A DNA stretch of 64,000 nucleotides. Source: Hoeflea sp. (GTDB taxonomy: Bacteria; Pseudomonadota; Alphaproteobacteria; Rhizobiales; Rhizobiaceae). Both the position numbers and the translations under genes were made by a program. The stretch is taken from contig JAHRFE010000028.1 in the NCBI GenBank assembly GCA_019084245.1, forward strand, positions 124,001-188,000, given 5' to 3'. Positions 26,332-36,867 of this stretch are shown one piece after another; the first letter of the stretch is position 1; every line of letters starts with the position of its first letter. The notes under the pieces were generated by a model that had not been told where the DNA came from, made no database searches, and saw nothing but the letters and a program-made list of their open reading frames with translations.

Positions 26332-27216
26332 GTGGAAAATCAGGAAAGCAGCAGCGCCGTGGAGTTGATGATCGACGGCAAGCAGCGGATTTTCGACATC
26401 GATGATCCGAAACTGCCGGATTGGGTGAAGGACGAGGCCTTTTCCTCGGACGGCTATCCCTACGAGAAGAAACTCGACAAGGACGAGTATGAGGAGACGC
26501 TCGAGGCGCTGCAGGTCGAACTGGTCAAGGTCCAGTCCTGGCTCGGGGAAACCGGCAAGCGCATCATCTCGGTCTTCGAGGGCCGCGACGCCGCCGGCAA
26601 GGGCGGTTCCATCGGCGTGACCCGGGAATACATGAACCCGCGGGCGGCGCGCATCGTCGCCTTGCCCAAACCCACCGATACCGAGCGCGGGCAATGGTAC
26701 TACCAGCGCTATGTCGATCATTTTCCGACGTCCAGCGAATTCATCCTGTTTGACCGCTCCTGGTACAACCGGGCCGGCGTCGAACCGGTGATGGGGTTCT
26801 GCACACCCGAGCAGCATGCGCATTTTCTGGAAGAAACCCCGTCTTTCGAGCGCATGCCGGTGAAGGAAGGGATCTATTTCTTCAAGTTCTGGCTCAATAT
26901 CGGCCGCGAAATGCAGATGAAGCGGTTTCATGACCGCCGCCACAGCAAGCTCAAGGCCTGGAAGCTGTCGCCGATGGACATCGCAAGTCTCACCAAATGG
27001 GATGACTACACCGAGATGCGCGACCTGATGCTCAAGGAAACGCACACCAGCCATGCGCCCTGGACCGTGGTGCGCGCCAATGACAAGCGCCGGGCCCGGA
27101 TCAACGTCATCCGCAGGATTCTGACCGAGCTTCCCTATACCGGCAAGGACAAGGGCGTGATCGGAGACCTGGACGAGGCGATCGTCGGCGCCGGTTTCGA
27201 GGCGGTCAAGCGCTGA
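26332..27216 (+). CDS. ppk2: Polyphosphate kinase 2
   Basis: The enzyme transfers phosphate between polyphosphate and nucleotides. The 294-residue single-domain protein has the PPK2 core: Walker A in [14 protein letters not shown] (about 83-96), Walker B in [19 protein letters not shown], and the lid region around [13 protein letters not shown]. The size is that of a one-domain PPK2, usually acting on nucleoside diphosphates, but the preferred nucleotide cannot be read. The start is a GTG behind AAAGGAA; no ATG nearby fits. It diverges from phoR, and polyphosphate metabolism fits the Pho neighbourhood, although I could not see a convincing Pho box in the 126-base gap. Confidence 0.93.
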   Translation: MENQESSSAVELMIDGKQRIFDIDDPKLPDWVKDEAFSSDGYPYEKKLDKDEYEETLEALQVELVKVQSWLGETGKRIISVFEGRDAAGKGGSIGVTREYMNPRAARIVALPKPTDTERGQWYYQRYVDHFPTSSEFILFDRSWYNRAGVEPVMGFCTPEQHAHFLEETPSFERMPVKEGIYFFKFWLNIGREMQMKRFHDRRHSKLKAWKLSPMDIASLTKWDDYTEMRDLMLKETHTSHAPWTVVRANDKRRARINVIRRILTELPYTGKDKGVIGDLDEAIVGAGFEAVKR

Positions 27217-27333
27217 ACTGGAAGACCGTCCGCGGGACAGGTCAGATGGCGCCCCTTTGACGCGCGTGAGCTCAAATCACCGCGAAACGTCCGAACATGC
27301 TCGATTGGCTGTGTTTTTTGGCGCGAAAAGTTA

Positions 27334-27348
27334 CCTTTACGTCAAAGG
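27334..27348. promoter_or_regulatory. Possible operator upstream of fadD
   Basis: CCTTTACGTCAAAGG is an imperfect palindrome with 5-base arms (CCTTT and AAAGG), 123 bases before the fadD start codon. It resembles TTTACGTNNACGTAAA-like sites of MerR-type regulators of acyl-CoA catabolism. The similarity is loose, and no regulator gene is nearby. Nothing else was recognised in the 254-base gap between ppk2 and fadD. Confidence 0.25.
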
Positions 27349-27470
27349 AAGGCATTGCAACGGGACCGGCGTCGCTTTAAATCTTGTATCAAGATGGACG
27401 CAGGGAAGAGGAGCCCCGCGGCACGCCAAGGTACCACGTCCGCGTCCATACATGTGAGGGAGTGAACACC

Positions 27471-29156
27471 ATGACAAACACTGCTGCCGACGACCGCATC
27501 TGGCTCAAATCCTATCCGCCCAATACGCCGGCCGACATTGCCGCGCTGCCCTATCCGTCGGTAGCGGCGCTGATCGACGATTCCTTCAAGCAATATGCCA
27601 GCCGTCCGGCCTTCACCTGCATGGGCAAGACCATCACCTATGGCGAGATGGAACAGCTTTCCACGAAGATCGGCGCCTGGCTGCAATCCCTCGGGCTGGA
27701 GAAGGGCGACCGGGTGGCGCTGATGATGCCGAATGTGCTGCAAATGCCGGTGGCGATGGCCGCGGTGCTGCGCGCGGGCTACGCGGTGGTCAATGTCAAT
27801 CCGCTCTACACCCCGCGCGAACTCGAACACCAGCTCAAGGATTCGGGCGCCAAGGCGATCATCATCCTCGAGAACTTCGCCGTCACCCTCGAGCAGGTCA
27901 TCGCCCGCACCGACGTCAAGCATGTCTGCGTGGCGACGATGGGCGATCTTCTCGGGCTGAAGGGCCATATCGTCAATTTCGTCGTCCGCAAGGTCAAGAA
28001 GATGGTGCCGGCCTGGTCACTTCCCGGCCATGTCAGCTTCAAGACGGCGCTGGCCGCAGGCGAAGGCAAGTCTCTCAAGCCCGCCGCCATTAAACCCGAG
28101 GACGTGGCCTTCCTGCAATATACCGGCGGCACCACCGGCGTCTCCAAGGGCGCGACGCTGTCGCATGCCAACGTCTTGTCCAATGCCGCGCAGAACGACC
28201 TCTGGCTCAAGGCCGCGTTCATCAACAAGCCCAAGCCCGAAGTCCTGGTCTATGTCTGCGCGCTGCCGCTCTATCACATCTTCGCGCTCACCGTGAACGC
28301 GCTGATGGGCATGCAGCAGGGCGCGCACAACATCCTCATCCCCAACCCGCGCGACATTCCGGGCTTCGTCAAGGAGCTCAAGAAGATCGAGTTCAACGTC
28401 TTCCCCGGCCTCAACACGCTGTTCAATGCGCTTCTGAACAATGACGATTTCAAGAGCCTCAACTTCAAGCCGCTGCTTCTCACCCTTGGTGGCGGAATGG
28501 CGGTGCAGCGGCCGGTGGCCGAACGCTGGAAGCAACTGACCGGCTGCGTGATTTCCGAGGGCTACGGCCTGTCCGAAACATCGCCGGTGGCCACGGCCAA
28601 CCGGTTCGACGCCACCGATTTCACCGGCACCATCGGCCTGCCGCTGCCCTCGACCTTCATCGACATCCGTGACGAGGACGGCAAGGCCGTGCCGCTTGGC
28701 GAAGTCGGCGAGATCTGCATCAAGGGTCCGCAGGTGATGGTGGGCTACTGGAACCGCGACGACGAAACCAGGAACGTGATGACCGATGACGGCTATTTCC
28801 GCTCGGGCGACATGGGCTTCATGGACGACAAGGGCTACACCAAGATCGTCGATCGCAAGAAGGACATGATCCTGGTCTCGGGCTTCAACGTCTATCCCAA
28901 TGAGGTCGAAGAGGTGGCCGTGGCGCATCCCGGCATTGCCGAAGCCGCCGCAATTGCCATTCCGGACGAGAATTCCGGCGAAGCGGTGAAGCTGTTCATC
29001 GTCCGCAAGGACCCGAACCTCACCGAGGCCGATGTGAAAGCGCATTGCGCCACGGGGCTCACCAACTACAAGCGGCCCAAGGTCGTGGTGTTCAAGGACG
29101 ACCTGCCAAAGACCAATGTCGGCAAGATCCTGCGCCGCGAATTGCGCGACATGTAA
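27471..29156 (+). CDS. fadD: Long-chain fatty acid-CoA ligase
   Basis: It activates fatty acids to acyl-CoA with ATP, the entry step of beta-oxidation, at the inner face of the membrane. The 561-residue product is a full ANL-family adenylating enzyme. It has the P-loop-like AMP motif YTGGTTGVSKGA (about 219-230), SEGYGLSETSPVA, the aspartate of YFRSGDMGFMDDKGY, the hinge VDRKKDMILVSGFNVYPNEVE characteristic of FadD, and the C-terminal lysine in KTNVGKILRRELR. The ATG has GAGGGAG at good distance; an earlier in-frame ATG would add unlikely residues. It is probably monocistronic. Confidence 0.94.
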   Translation: MTNTAADDRIWLKSYPPNTPADIAALPYPSVAALIDDSFKQYASRPAFTCMGKTITYGEMEQLSTKIGAWLQSLGLEKGDRVALMMPNVLQMPVAMAAVLRAGYAVVNVNPLYTPRELEHQLKDSGAKAIIILENFAVTLEQVIARTDVKHVCVATMGDLLGLKGHIVNFVVRKVKKMVPAWSLPGHVSFKTALAAGEGKSLKPAAIKPEDVAFLQYTGGTTGVSKGATLSHANVLSNAAQNDLWLKAAFINKPKPEVLVYVCALPLYHIFALTVNALMGMQQGAHNILIPNPRDIPGFVKELKKIEFNVFPGLNTLFNALLNNDDFKSLNFKPLLLTLGGGMAVQRPVAERWKQLTGCVISEGYGLSETSPVATANRFDATDFTGTIGLPLPSTFIDIRDEDGKAVPLGEVGEICIKGPQVMVGYWNRDDETRNVMTDDGYFRSGDMGFMDDKGYTKIVDRKKDMILVSGFNVYPNEVEEVAVAHPGIAEAAAIAIPDENSGEAVKLFIVRKDPNLTEADVKAHCATGLTNYKRPKVVVFKDDLPKTNVGKILRRELRDM

Positions 29157-29228
29157 CGGGTGCGGGCTGCAGCGCGGGCGTCCAGCCCTCGCCGCACCTG
29201 ACCGGTCAGACACCTGACGAGGATACAG

Positions 29229-29263
29229 GAGGGCCGCGGAAAACTTGATTTTCCGCGGCCCTC
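29229..29263 (+). terminator. Perfect hairpin between fadD and pgi, without T-tract
   Basis: GAGGGCCGCGGAAAA (29229-29243) pairs perfectly with TTTTCCGCGGCCCTC (29249-29263) around a 5-base loop, 73 bases after fadD and 24 before the pgi ATG. The four closing A-T pairs make T-runs inside the stem on both strands but no T-tract follows. It could be a weak terminator of fadD, a leader structure of pgi, or an mRNA-stabilising element. Confidence 0.5.
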
Positions 29264-29286
29264 GCCGCATAGGTGGGCAACCCAAC

Positions 29287-30945
<1,659 letters not shown>

Positions 30946-31869
30946 TCAGAAACTGATCTCGCTGGCCCAGGGCGGATTGGCGCCGGGCCGGGACACGGTG
31001 ACGGCGGCGGCCCTGGCGCCAAGGCTGAGCGCATTGCCGATCTGGTCCACCGAGAGCGATCTGATCGCCGGCTTGCTCAAGGCGCCATCGCGCCTGAGGG
31101 AAGCCAGGATGCCGGCGTTGAACGTGTCTCCGGCACCCACGGTATCTGCGACAGTGACCTTCTCGCCGTCAACCTCGACCCGGTGATCCCTGGTGAACCC
31201 GACCGCGCCCCTTGGTCCGCGGGTGAACACCACCAGGCTGGGGCCGTCATCGAGCCAGGCCTTGGCGGCGGTTTCCATGTCAGCCATGCCGAACCATTCC
31301 AGATCCTCGTCCGACATCTTGAGGATATCGCTCATGGCGATCATCCGGTCGATCCGCGCCCGGTGCCTGGCCGGATCGGGAATGAAGCCCGGACGGATGT
31401 TCGGATCGAGCGAGATGACGCGCTCCGCACTTTCCCGCCGCATCAGGCTTTCGTAAGTCGCGCCGCACGGATCGGGTATCAGGCTGATCGCACCGAAATG
31501 CAGGGCCTCGACGTCGGCGCTGAAAACCGGCAGATGTGCCTCGGTGATCATCCGGCCTGCGGTGTTCTCGTCAAAGAAGGCGTAGCTCGCCTGGCCGTTC
31601 ACCAGCCGCACGAAGGCGAGAGTTGTGTGCAGGTCCAGCGTTGCGCAATGACTATGATCGACGCCACTTTGGGTAAGAACATCACGCAGCACGTCGCCGA
31701 ACATGTCGCTTGAAAGCCCGGTGAAGAAGCCGGTGGGCAGGCCCAGCCGCCCGAGTGCGATCGCCGTATTGAACACCGCACCGCCGGCATAGGGCGCGAA
31801 CGCGTCTTCATCTGCCGTCGTGGTGCGCGGCAGCATGTCGATGAGGGCTTCCCCGCAACAGATGATCAT
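30946..31869 (-). CDS. PfkB-family carbohydrate kinase, probable fructokinase
   Basis: The protein phosphorylates a sugar with ATP; fructose is the likely substrate by family resemblance. The 307 residues include the N-terminal ribokinase pattern (CCGEALIDMLPR, then YAGGAVFNTAIALGRLG) and the C-terminal PfkB signature VADTVGAGDTFNAGIL with the catalytic aspartate. The start has GGAGGAGA upstream. It lies 42 bases after pyrE on the same strand and ends directly against convergent pgi, which would use the product. The exact sugar cannot be settled from sequence. Confidence 0.88.
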   Translation of the reverse strand: MIICCGEALIDMLPRTTTADEDAFAPYAGGAVFNTAIALGRLGLPTGFFTGLSSDMFGDVLRDVLTQSGVDHSHCATLDLHTTLAFVRLVNGQASYAFFDENTAGRMITEAHLPVFSADVEALHFGAISLIPDPCGATYESLMRRESAERVISLDPNIRPGFIPDPARHRARIDRMIAMSDILKMSDEDLEWFGMADMETAAKAWLDDGPSLVVFTRGPRGAVGFTRDHRVEVDGEKVTVADTVGAGDTFNAGILASLRRDGALSKPAIRSLSVDQIGNALSLGARAAAVTVSRPGANPPWASEISF

Positions 31870-31911
31870 CGCCGTCTCCTCCCCTCGCCGGCCAGAATGG
31901 CCGCGCCTGTG

Positions 31912-32610
31912 CTATTGTCCCGGAAGCTCGGAGACACCGCCATGGTCGCCGGACCATTTCAGCGGCGCATCGAGGAACGCCTCAACTGACGCCAGCGTCG
32001 CCGGGTCAAAGGCCTGCTTCCTGGTTGCCGCGGCCAGCACGTCGCGCCAGGTCGCGAGATAATGAAGCCGCACCTTGCCGCTGGCGAAGCGGCTCTCGGC
32101 TTCTGCGAAAATGCCGTAGTAAAACAATGCGATGCCGTGATCGACCGTGCAGCCGGCCTCGCGGATCGCGTCGATGAAGGTGAACATCGAGCCGCCGGCC
32201 GTGGTCAGGTCCTCGATCACCAGCACCCGCGAGCCTTCCGGCAATTCGCCCTCGATCTGGGCGTTGCGGCCATGGCCCTTGGGCTTCTTGCGGACATAGA
32301 TCATTGGCAGGCCGAGGCGTTCGGCGAGGAACGCCGCGAAGGGAATGCCGGCGGTCTCGCCGCCGGCGATGCAATCGAATTGCTCGAAGCCGGCTTCGGT
32401 CAGGATGGTGGCGGCGGCAAAGTCCATCACCGCCGAGCGGATGCGCGGATAGGAGATCAGTTTGCGGCAATCGATATAGACCGGGCTCATCATGCCCGAG
32501 GCGAGCTTGTAGGGTTCGCTCGCGTTGAAGTGCACTGCCTTGATTTCCAGGAGCTGGCCGGCGACGATCTCGGCGATCTTCGCCTTGTCGGGAAAAGTGT
32601 TGGCAAACAT
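31912..32610 (-). CDS. pyrE: Orotate phosphoribosyltransferase
   Basis: It makes orotidine 5'-monophosphate from orotate and PRPP in pyrimidine synthesis. The 232-residue protein shows the orotate site region [18 protein letters not shown], the basic [10 protein letters not shown] loop, and the PRPP-binding motif [13 protein letters not shown] with its acidic pair. I start at [11 protein letters not shown] because GGGGGC lies upstream and the length matches alphaproteobacterial PyrE; an ATG seven codons earlier is less likely. It follows pyrC by 68 bases on the same strand, so the two form a pyrimidine unit. Confidence 0.95.
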   Translation of the reverse strand: MFANTFPDKAKIAEIVAGQLLEIKAVHFNASEPYKLASGMMSPVYIDCRKLISYPRIRSAVMDFAAATILTEAGFEQFDCIAGGETAGIPFAAFLAERLGLPMIYVRKKPKGHGRNAQIEGELPEGSRVLVIEDLTTAGGSMFTFIDAIREAGCTVDHGIALFYYGIFAEAESRFASGKVRLHYLATWRDVLAAATRKQAFDPATLASVEAFLDAPLKWSGDHGGVSELPGQ

Positions 32611-32678
32611 CGGCAGCGCCCCCAAGCTCAAACTATCGGCGATCCGAATACCAGCTTCCCCCCAGCCTTGAAAGGCTA

Positions 32679-33716
32679 TCAGGCAATTTCCCAGTGGATG
32701 GGCAAAAGCGGGTCGAACACGGTGACCGGCCCGTCGCCGGTGAAAATCTTGTCGGGCCAGTGGACCGGCGTCTCGCGCTTGACCAGCGTCACCGTCTCTT
32801 CATTGACCGGGAGCCCGTACCAGGCTGGCCCGTTGAGGCTCGTGAACGCGGCCAATTTGTCGAGCACATTTTCCTCTTCAAACACATGGGCGAGGCAGGA
32901 CAATGTGTTGATCGCGGTGAAAATGCCGGCACAGCCGCAGGCGCATTCCTTCAAGGGATCGACATGCGGGGCGGAATCGGTGCCGAGGAAAAACCGCCTG
33001 TCGCCCGAGGTCGCGGCCTTGCGCAGCGCCAGGCGATGGCTTTCGCGCTTGGCCACCGGGAGGCAGTAGTAATGCGGCTTGATGCCGCCTGCGAGAATGG
33101 CGTTGCGGTTGATCATCAGATGATGGGTGGTGATGCTGGCGGCCAGATTGGCGTCCGTTCCCATGACATAATCAACGCCGTCGGATGTGGTGACATGCTC
33201 CAGCGTGATCCTGAGCTCCGGCACGCGACGGCGCAGCGGATCGAGCACGGTCTCGATGAACACCGCCTCGCGGTCGAAGATATCGACCGCCGGATCGGTG
33301 ACTTCACCATGGATGCAGAGCGGCATGCCGATCTGGGCCATCTTTTCCAGCACCGGCATCACCTTATTGAGATCGCGCACGCCGGAATGGGAATTGGTAG
33401 TGGCGCCCGCCGGATAAAGCTTCACAGCAGTCACCAGGCCCGAGGCGTGGGCGCTCGCGACATCTGCGGGGTCGGTTCCCTCGGTCAGATAGAGCGTCAT
33501 CAGCGGCGTGAAATCGAGATCCGCGGGCAATGCCGCGATGATGCGGTCGCGATAGGCCTGCGCATCTTTGGCCGTCACCACCGGCGGGACGAGATTGGGC
33601 ATGATGATGGCGCGCGCGAAATCGCGGGCCGAATAGGGCAGCACGCCTTCGAGCATGGCGCCGTCGCGCAGATGCAAGTGCCAGTCATCGGGCCTGGGGA
33701 TGGTGATGTCGACCAT
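32679..33716 (-). CDS. pyrC: Dihydroorotase (PyrC class)
   Basis: This zinc amidohydrolase interconverts carbamoyl aspartate and dihydroorotate. The 345-residue protein is of the short, PyrC type. It begins with [16 protein letters not shown], which holds two zinc histidines. The bridging carboxylated lysine is in [17 protein letters not shown], further histidines are in CIHGEVTD and [12 protein letters not shown], and FLGTDSAPH holds the catalytic aspartate. The start codon was chosen for this conserved N-terminus. It is first in a pyrC-pyrE unit and diverges from an SDR gene. Confidence 0.95.
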   Translation of the reverse strand: MVDITIPRPDDWHLHLRDGAMLEGVLPYSARDFARAIIMPNLVPPVVTAKDAQAYRDRIIAALPADLDFTPLMTLYLTEGTDPADVASAHASGLVTAVKLYPAGATTNSHSGVRDLNKVMPVLEKMAQIGMPLCIHGEVTDPAVDIFDREAVFIETVLDPLRRRVPELRITLEHVTTSDGVDYVMGTDANLAASITTHHLMINRNAILAGGIKPHYYCLPVAKRESHRLALRKAATSGDRRFFLGTDSAPHVDPLKECACGCAGIFTAINTLSCLAHVFEEENVLDKLAAFTSLNGPAWYGLPVNEETVTLVKRETPVHWPDKIFTGDGPVTVFDPLLPIHWEIA

Positions 33717-33832
33717 TGTGCTGTTCCTTCCGCTCCGCTCCGAATCACGTTCTGACGGGTTGACCTTTGACGCCCGGACGGCGACGTATGGGCAATGCTT
33801 TAGCAGGCATTCGAACAGCAAGGAAAGATATC

Positions 33833-34621
33833 ATGGATCTTGGACTGACAGGAAAACGGGCACTGGTGCTGGCCTCATCGCGCGGGCTGGGCCTCGGCGT
33901 GGCCGAGGCGATCGCAGCGGAAGGCGCCGACGTGATGATCACCGGACGCGATGGCGACCGGCTGGAGGCGGCCGCCAAGGCCATCACCGCCCGCGGCGCA
34001 GGCTCCGCGCGCTTTGTGGTCTGCGATCTCTCCGACAAGGCCACGCCGGCGCTGCTGCAGGAGAGGGTCAGCAAGGAGTTCGGCGATCTCGACATCTTGG
34101 TCAACAACACCGGCGGCCCGCCTGCCGGCCTGATGAGCGAGGCCGACCTCACAGTCGTCCACCGCCAGTTCGAGATCATGGTGCTGAGCGTGATGGACGT
34201 GACCGCGCGGTTCCTGCCGGGCATGCGCCAGCGCGGCTGGGGCCGGGTGCTGACCATCGCGTCCTCCGGGGTGATCCAGCCGATCCCCAATCTGGGACTG
34301 TCCAACGCGCTTCGGGCAACGCTGGTCGGCTGGTCGAAATCGATGGCCAACGAGACGGCGGGCGATGGCGTGACCTTCAACATGCTGCTGCCCGGCCGGA
34401 TCGAGACCGACCGTCTGAAGGAGCTCGACGCCGCCAACGCCAAGCGCTCCGGCAAGAGCCTGGACGAGGTCGCCAATGCGGCGCGGGCGCAGATCCCGGT
34501 CGGGCGCTATGGCGCGGTGGACGAATTTGCCGCTGCCGCCGCCTTCCTGGTCAGCGCGCGGGCGAGCTACATCAACGGCTCGATGATCCGCTGCGACGGC
34601 GGCGCGATCAAATCCGTCTGA
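33833..34621 (+). CDS. SDR-family protein lacking the usual YxxxK pair
   Basis: The 262-residue protein has a Rossmann fold of the short-chain dehydrogenase/reductase type. The nucleotide loop is ASSRGLGLG (about 14-22), the central strand gives ILVNNTGGPPAG, and the C-terminus is YINGSMIRCDGGAI. At the active site the serine is present (IASSGVIQ), but the position of the tyrosine and lysine reads LSNALRATLVGW, with no YxxxK. A subgroup of beta-ketoacyl-ACP-reductase-like SDRs with imperfect catalytic motifs is known, and this belongs there. Activity and substrate are unknown. The start has AAGGAAAG before it. It diverges from pyrC and converges on the transaminase gene. Confidence 0.88.
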   Translation: MDLGLTGKRALVLASSRGLGLGVAEAIAAEGADVMITGRDGDRLEAAAKAITARGAGSARFVVCDLSDKATPALLQERVSKEFGDLDILVNNTGGPPAGLMSEADLTVVHRQFEIMVLSVMDVTARFLPGMRQRGWGRVLTIASSGVIQPIPNLGLSNALRATLVGWSKSMANETAGDGVTFNMLLPGRIETDRLKELDAANAKRSGKSLDEVANAARAQIPVGRYGAVDEFAAAAAFLVSARASYINGSMIRCDGGAIKSV

Positions 34622-34657
34622 TCTGCCCCAAGAGCCGGGCCGCGCTGGCCCGGCCGG

Positions 34658-35512
34658 TCACAGCGCGCGCTTGAGGCTTTCCTCGAGATAGGTCTTTCTG
34701 AGCCCCAGCGTCACCGGGCCTGGCTTGCCGCCCGAAAGCTCGACGCCATCGATCGAGATCACCGGGCCGACGAACACCGACGCCGAGGTGATGAAGGCTT
34801 CGGCCGCGTTCCGGGCCTCGTCGATGGAGAATTCGCGCTCCTCGATGCGGGTTCCGTTCGCTGCCGCATAGGCCATCAGCGCCGCACGGGTGATGCCGGG
34901 CAGGATCGAATGCGACAGGGGCCGCGTGACGATGGCGCCCTCCCTGGTGACGATAAACGCATTGTTGGACGTGCCTTCGGTGACCATGCCGTCGCGGACC
35001 ATCCAGGCATCGTCGGCGCCGCGGGACTTGGCTTCCATCTTGCCGAGCGAGGGATAGAGCAGCTGCACCGTCTTGATGTCGCAGCGGCCCCAGCGCAGAT
35101 CCGGGATCGAGACGATCTTCATGCCGTTCCTGGCCGTCGCCGTGTCGATCAACGGACGGCTCTGGGTGAACAGCACCAGCGTCGGCGTCAGTTTTCCGGT
35201 GTCGAACATGAAGTCGCGATCGATCGCGCCACGGGTCATCTGCAGATAGACGACGCCTTCTTCCAGCGCGTTGCGGCTCACGAGCTCGCGGTGGATCGCC
35301 AGCAGATCGTCATCGCTGACGGTAAAGCGCATGCCGAGTTCGTTTGCAGACCGATGCAGGCGCGCCATGTGGGCGGGAAAATCGATCAGCTTGCCGCCGA
35401 GCACCGAGGCGACCTCGTAAATCCCGTCGCCAAACAGGAACCCGCGATCAAACACCGAGACCTTGGCCTCGTTTTCCGGCAGGTACTCTCCGTTGACATA
35501 AACCGTGCGCAT
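34658..35512 (-). CDS. D-amino-acid aminotransferase (class IV)
   Basis: This PLP enzyme transfers amino groups between D-amino acids and 2-oxo acids, supplying D-Glu or degrading D-Ala. The 284-residue protein has the class IV fold: VFDRGFLFGDGIYEVA at the N-terminus, the Schiff-base lysine in LRWGRCDIKTVQLLYP, TEGTSNNAFIVT for PLP phosphate, and HSILPGITRAALMA. The class also contains branched-chain aminotransferases and aminodeoxychorismate lyase; the RCDIK context and FDRGF favour D-amino-acid type. AAGGGGA precedes the ATG. It diverges from the DegT-type gene. Confidence 0.88.
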   Translation of the reverse strand: MRTVYVNGEYLPENEAKVSVFDRGFLFGDGIYEVASVLGGKLIDFPAHMARLHRSANELGMRFTVSDDDLLAIHRELVSRNALEEGVVYLQMTRGAIDRDFMFDTGKLTPTLVLFTQSRPLIDTATARNGMKIVSIPDLRWGRCDIKTVQLLYPSLGKMEAKSRGADDAWMVRDGMVTEGTSNNAFIVTREGAIVTRPLSHSILPGITRAALMAYAAANGTRIEEREFSIDEARNAAEAFITSASVFVGPVISIDGVELSGGKPGPVTLGLRKTYLEESLKRAL

Positions 35513-35652
35513 CTGGGTCCCCTTGTTTTCAACCGAATTCCTCTTGCCAGAAAACGCGATGCGCCGCCAACCGGATTTTTCAGCATTCGGCGCAATCTCC
35601 GCGCAGGTTCAGCGCGCTAGACACTGGACAGATCTTACGCTGGAAACCATCC

Positions 35653-36765
35653 ATGACCGAGCGCATCGCCTACACCAAACCCTCGATCACCGAGCTTGAA
35701 GTCGCGTATGCGACCGATGCGGCACGCAACGGCTGGGGCGCGCAGTGCTATGATTACCTTCACCGGCTGGAACGCGATTTCGCCGCCCATCTCGGTGTCG
35801 CCCACGCCATTGCCACCTCGAGCTGCACCGGTGCGCTGCATCTGGGACTGGCAGCACTTGGCGTCGGGCCGGGCGACGAGGTGATCCTGGCCGACAGCAA
35901 CTGGATCGCCTCGGTGGCCCCGGTCGTCCATCTCGGCGCCACGCCGGTTCTGGTCGACATTCTCGAAGACACCTGGTGCCTCGATCCGGCGTTAGTGGAA
36001 GCCGCCATCACGCCGAAGACGAAGGCGATCATCGCCGTGCATCTCTATGGATCGATGTGCGACATGGACCGGCTGCTCGCCATCGGCGCCCGCCACGGCG
36101 TCGCGGTGATCGAGGACGCGGCGGAAGCCATCGGCTCGGCCTGGGGGACCAGGCGGGCCGGATCGATGGGCGCGTTCGCCACGTTCTCGTTTCACGGCAC
36201 CAAGACCATGACCACCGGCGAAGGCGGCATGTTCGTGACCAACGACCCGGACCTGTTTGCGCGGGTGACGACGCTGTCCAATCATGGCCGCGACCCGAGC
36301 GAACCGCGTCAGTTCTTCCCCACCGTGACCGGCTACAAGTTCAAGATGGCCAATGTCTCGGCCGCCATCGGCTGCGCCCAGGTCGAGCGGATCGACGAGC
36401 TGATCGACGGCAAGCGGCAGATCATGGCGCGCTATCGCGATTTGCTGTCGGGCCATGATGGCATCGCGCTCAACGCCGAGCCCGAGGGTGTGACCAACGG
36501 CTACTGGATGCCGACGGCGGTGTTCGAGCGGGAGACCGGGGTCACGCGCGAAATCCTGATGGGCGCGTTCGCGGACGCCAATATCGATGCGCGGGTGTTC
36601 TTCTGGCCGCTGTCGGAGCTGCCGATGTTTGACGCGCGCCCTGAGAATGCGAATGCCCATGACGTTGCGGGCCGCGCCATCAACCTGCCGAGCTATCACG
36701 ACATGGATGAGCAGGCCCAGGCGCGCGTTGCCGGCGTGATCACCAGGCTGCTCAAAGCCGGTTGA
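35653..36765 (+). CDS. DegT/DnrJ/EryC1/StrS-family sugar aminotransferase
   Basis: Members of this PLP family transfer an amino group to a nucleotide-linked keto sugar; a close type is GDP-perosamine synthase. The 370-residue protein shows TSSCTGALHLGLAALGVGPG (about 55-74), the PLP aspartate in VAVIEDAAEAIGSAWG, the internal lysine in FSFHGTKTMTTGEGGM, and TGYKFKMANVSAAIGCAQ. The ribosome binding site is weak (GGAAA). It is convergent with the C-methyltransferase operon, and together they look like pieces of one dideoxy- or aminodeoxysugar pathway, but the nucleotide sugar cannot be fixed. Confidence 0.88.
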   Translation: MTERIAYTKPSITELEVAYATDAARNGWGAQCYDYLHRLERDFAAHLGVAHAIATSSCTGALHLGLAALGVGPGDEVILADSNWIASVAPVVHLGATPVLVDILEDTWCLDPALVEAAITPKTKAIIAVHLYGSMCDMDRLLAIGARHGVAVIEDAAEAIGSAWGTRRAGSMGAFATFSFHGTKTMTTGEGGMFVTNDPDLFARVTTLSNHGRDPSEPRQFFPTVTGYKFKMANVSAAIGCAQVERIDELIDGKRQIMARYRDLLSGHDGIALNAEPEGVTNGYWMPTAVFERETGVTREILMGAFADANIDARVFFWPLSELPMFDARPENANAHDVAGRAINLPSYHDMDEQAQARVAGVITRLLKAG

Positions 36766-36786
36766 TTTGCTTCTGTCTGGCGGATC

Positions 36787-36867
36787 TCAGGCGTCGGGCG
36801 TCTTTGGCTGCGGCGTGGCCGGTTCGGCGGATTTATCAGTCAGTTCGATGATGACCTGCCTGGTCAT
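36787..36867 (-). CDS. Possible 26-residue protein coupled to the methyltransferase gene
   Basis: An ATG overlaps the methyltransferase stop codon in an ATGA junction and opens a 26-codon frame (MTRQVIIELTDKSAEP, ending TPQPKTPDA). The junction form is the same as between the two genes upstream in this operon, which argues for translation. The product is short, acidic at the start and proline-rich at the end, and is not recognised. It could be a microprotein or the stub of a lost downstream gene. Confidence 0.3.
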   Translation of the reverse strand: MTRQVIIELTDKSAEPATPQPKTPDA

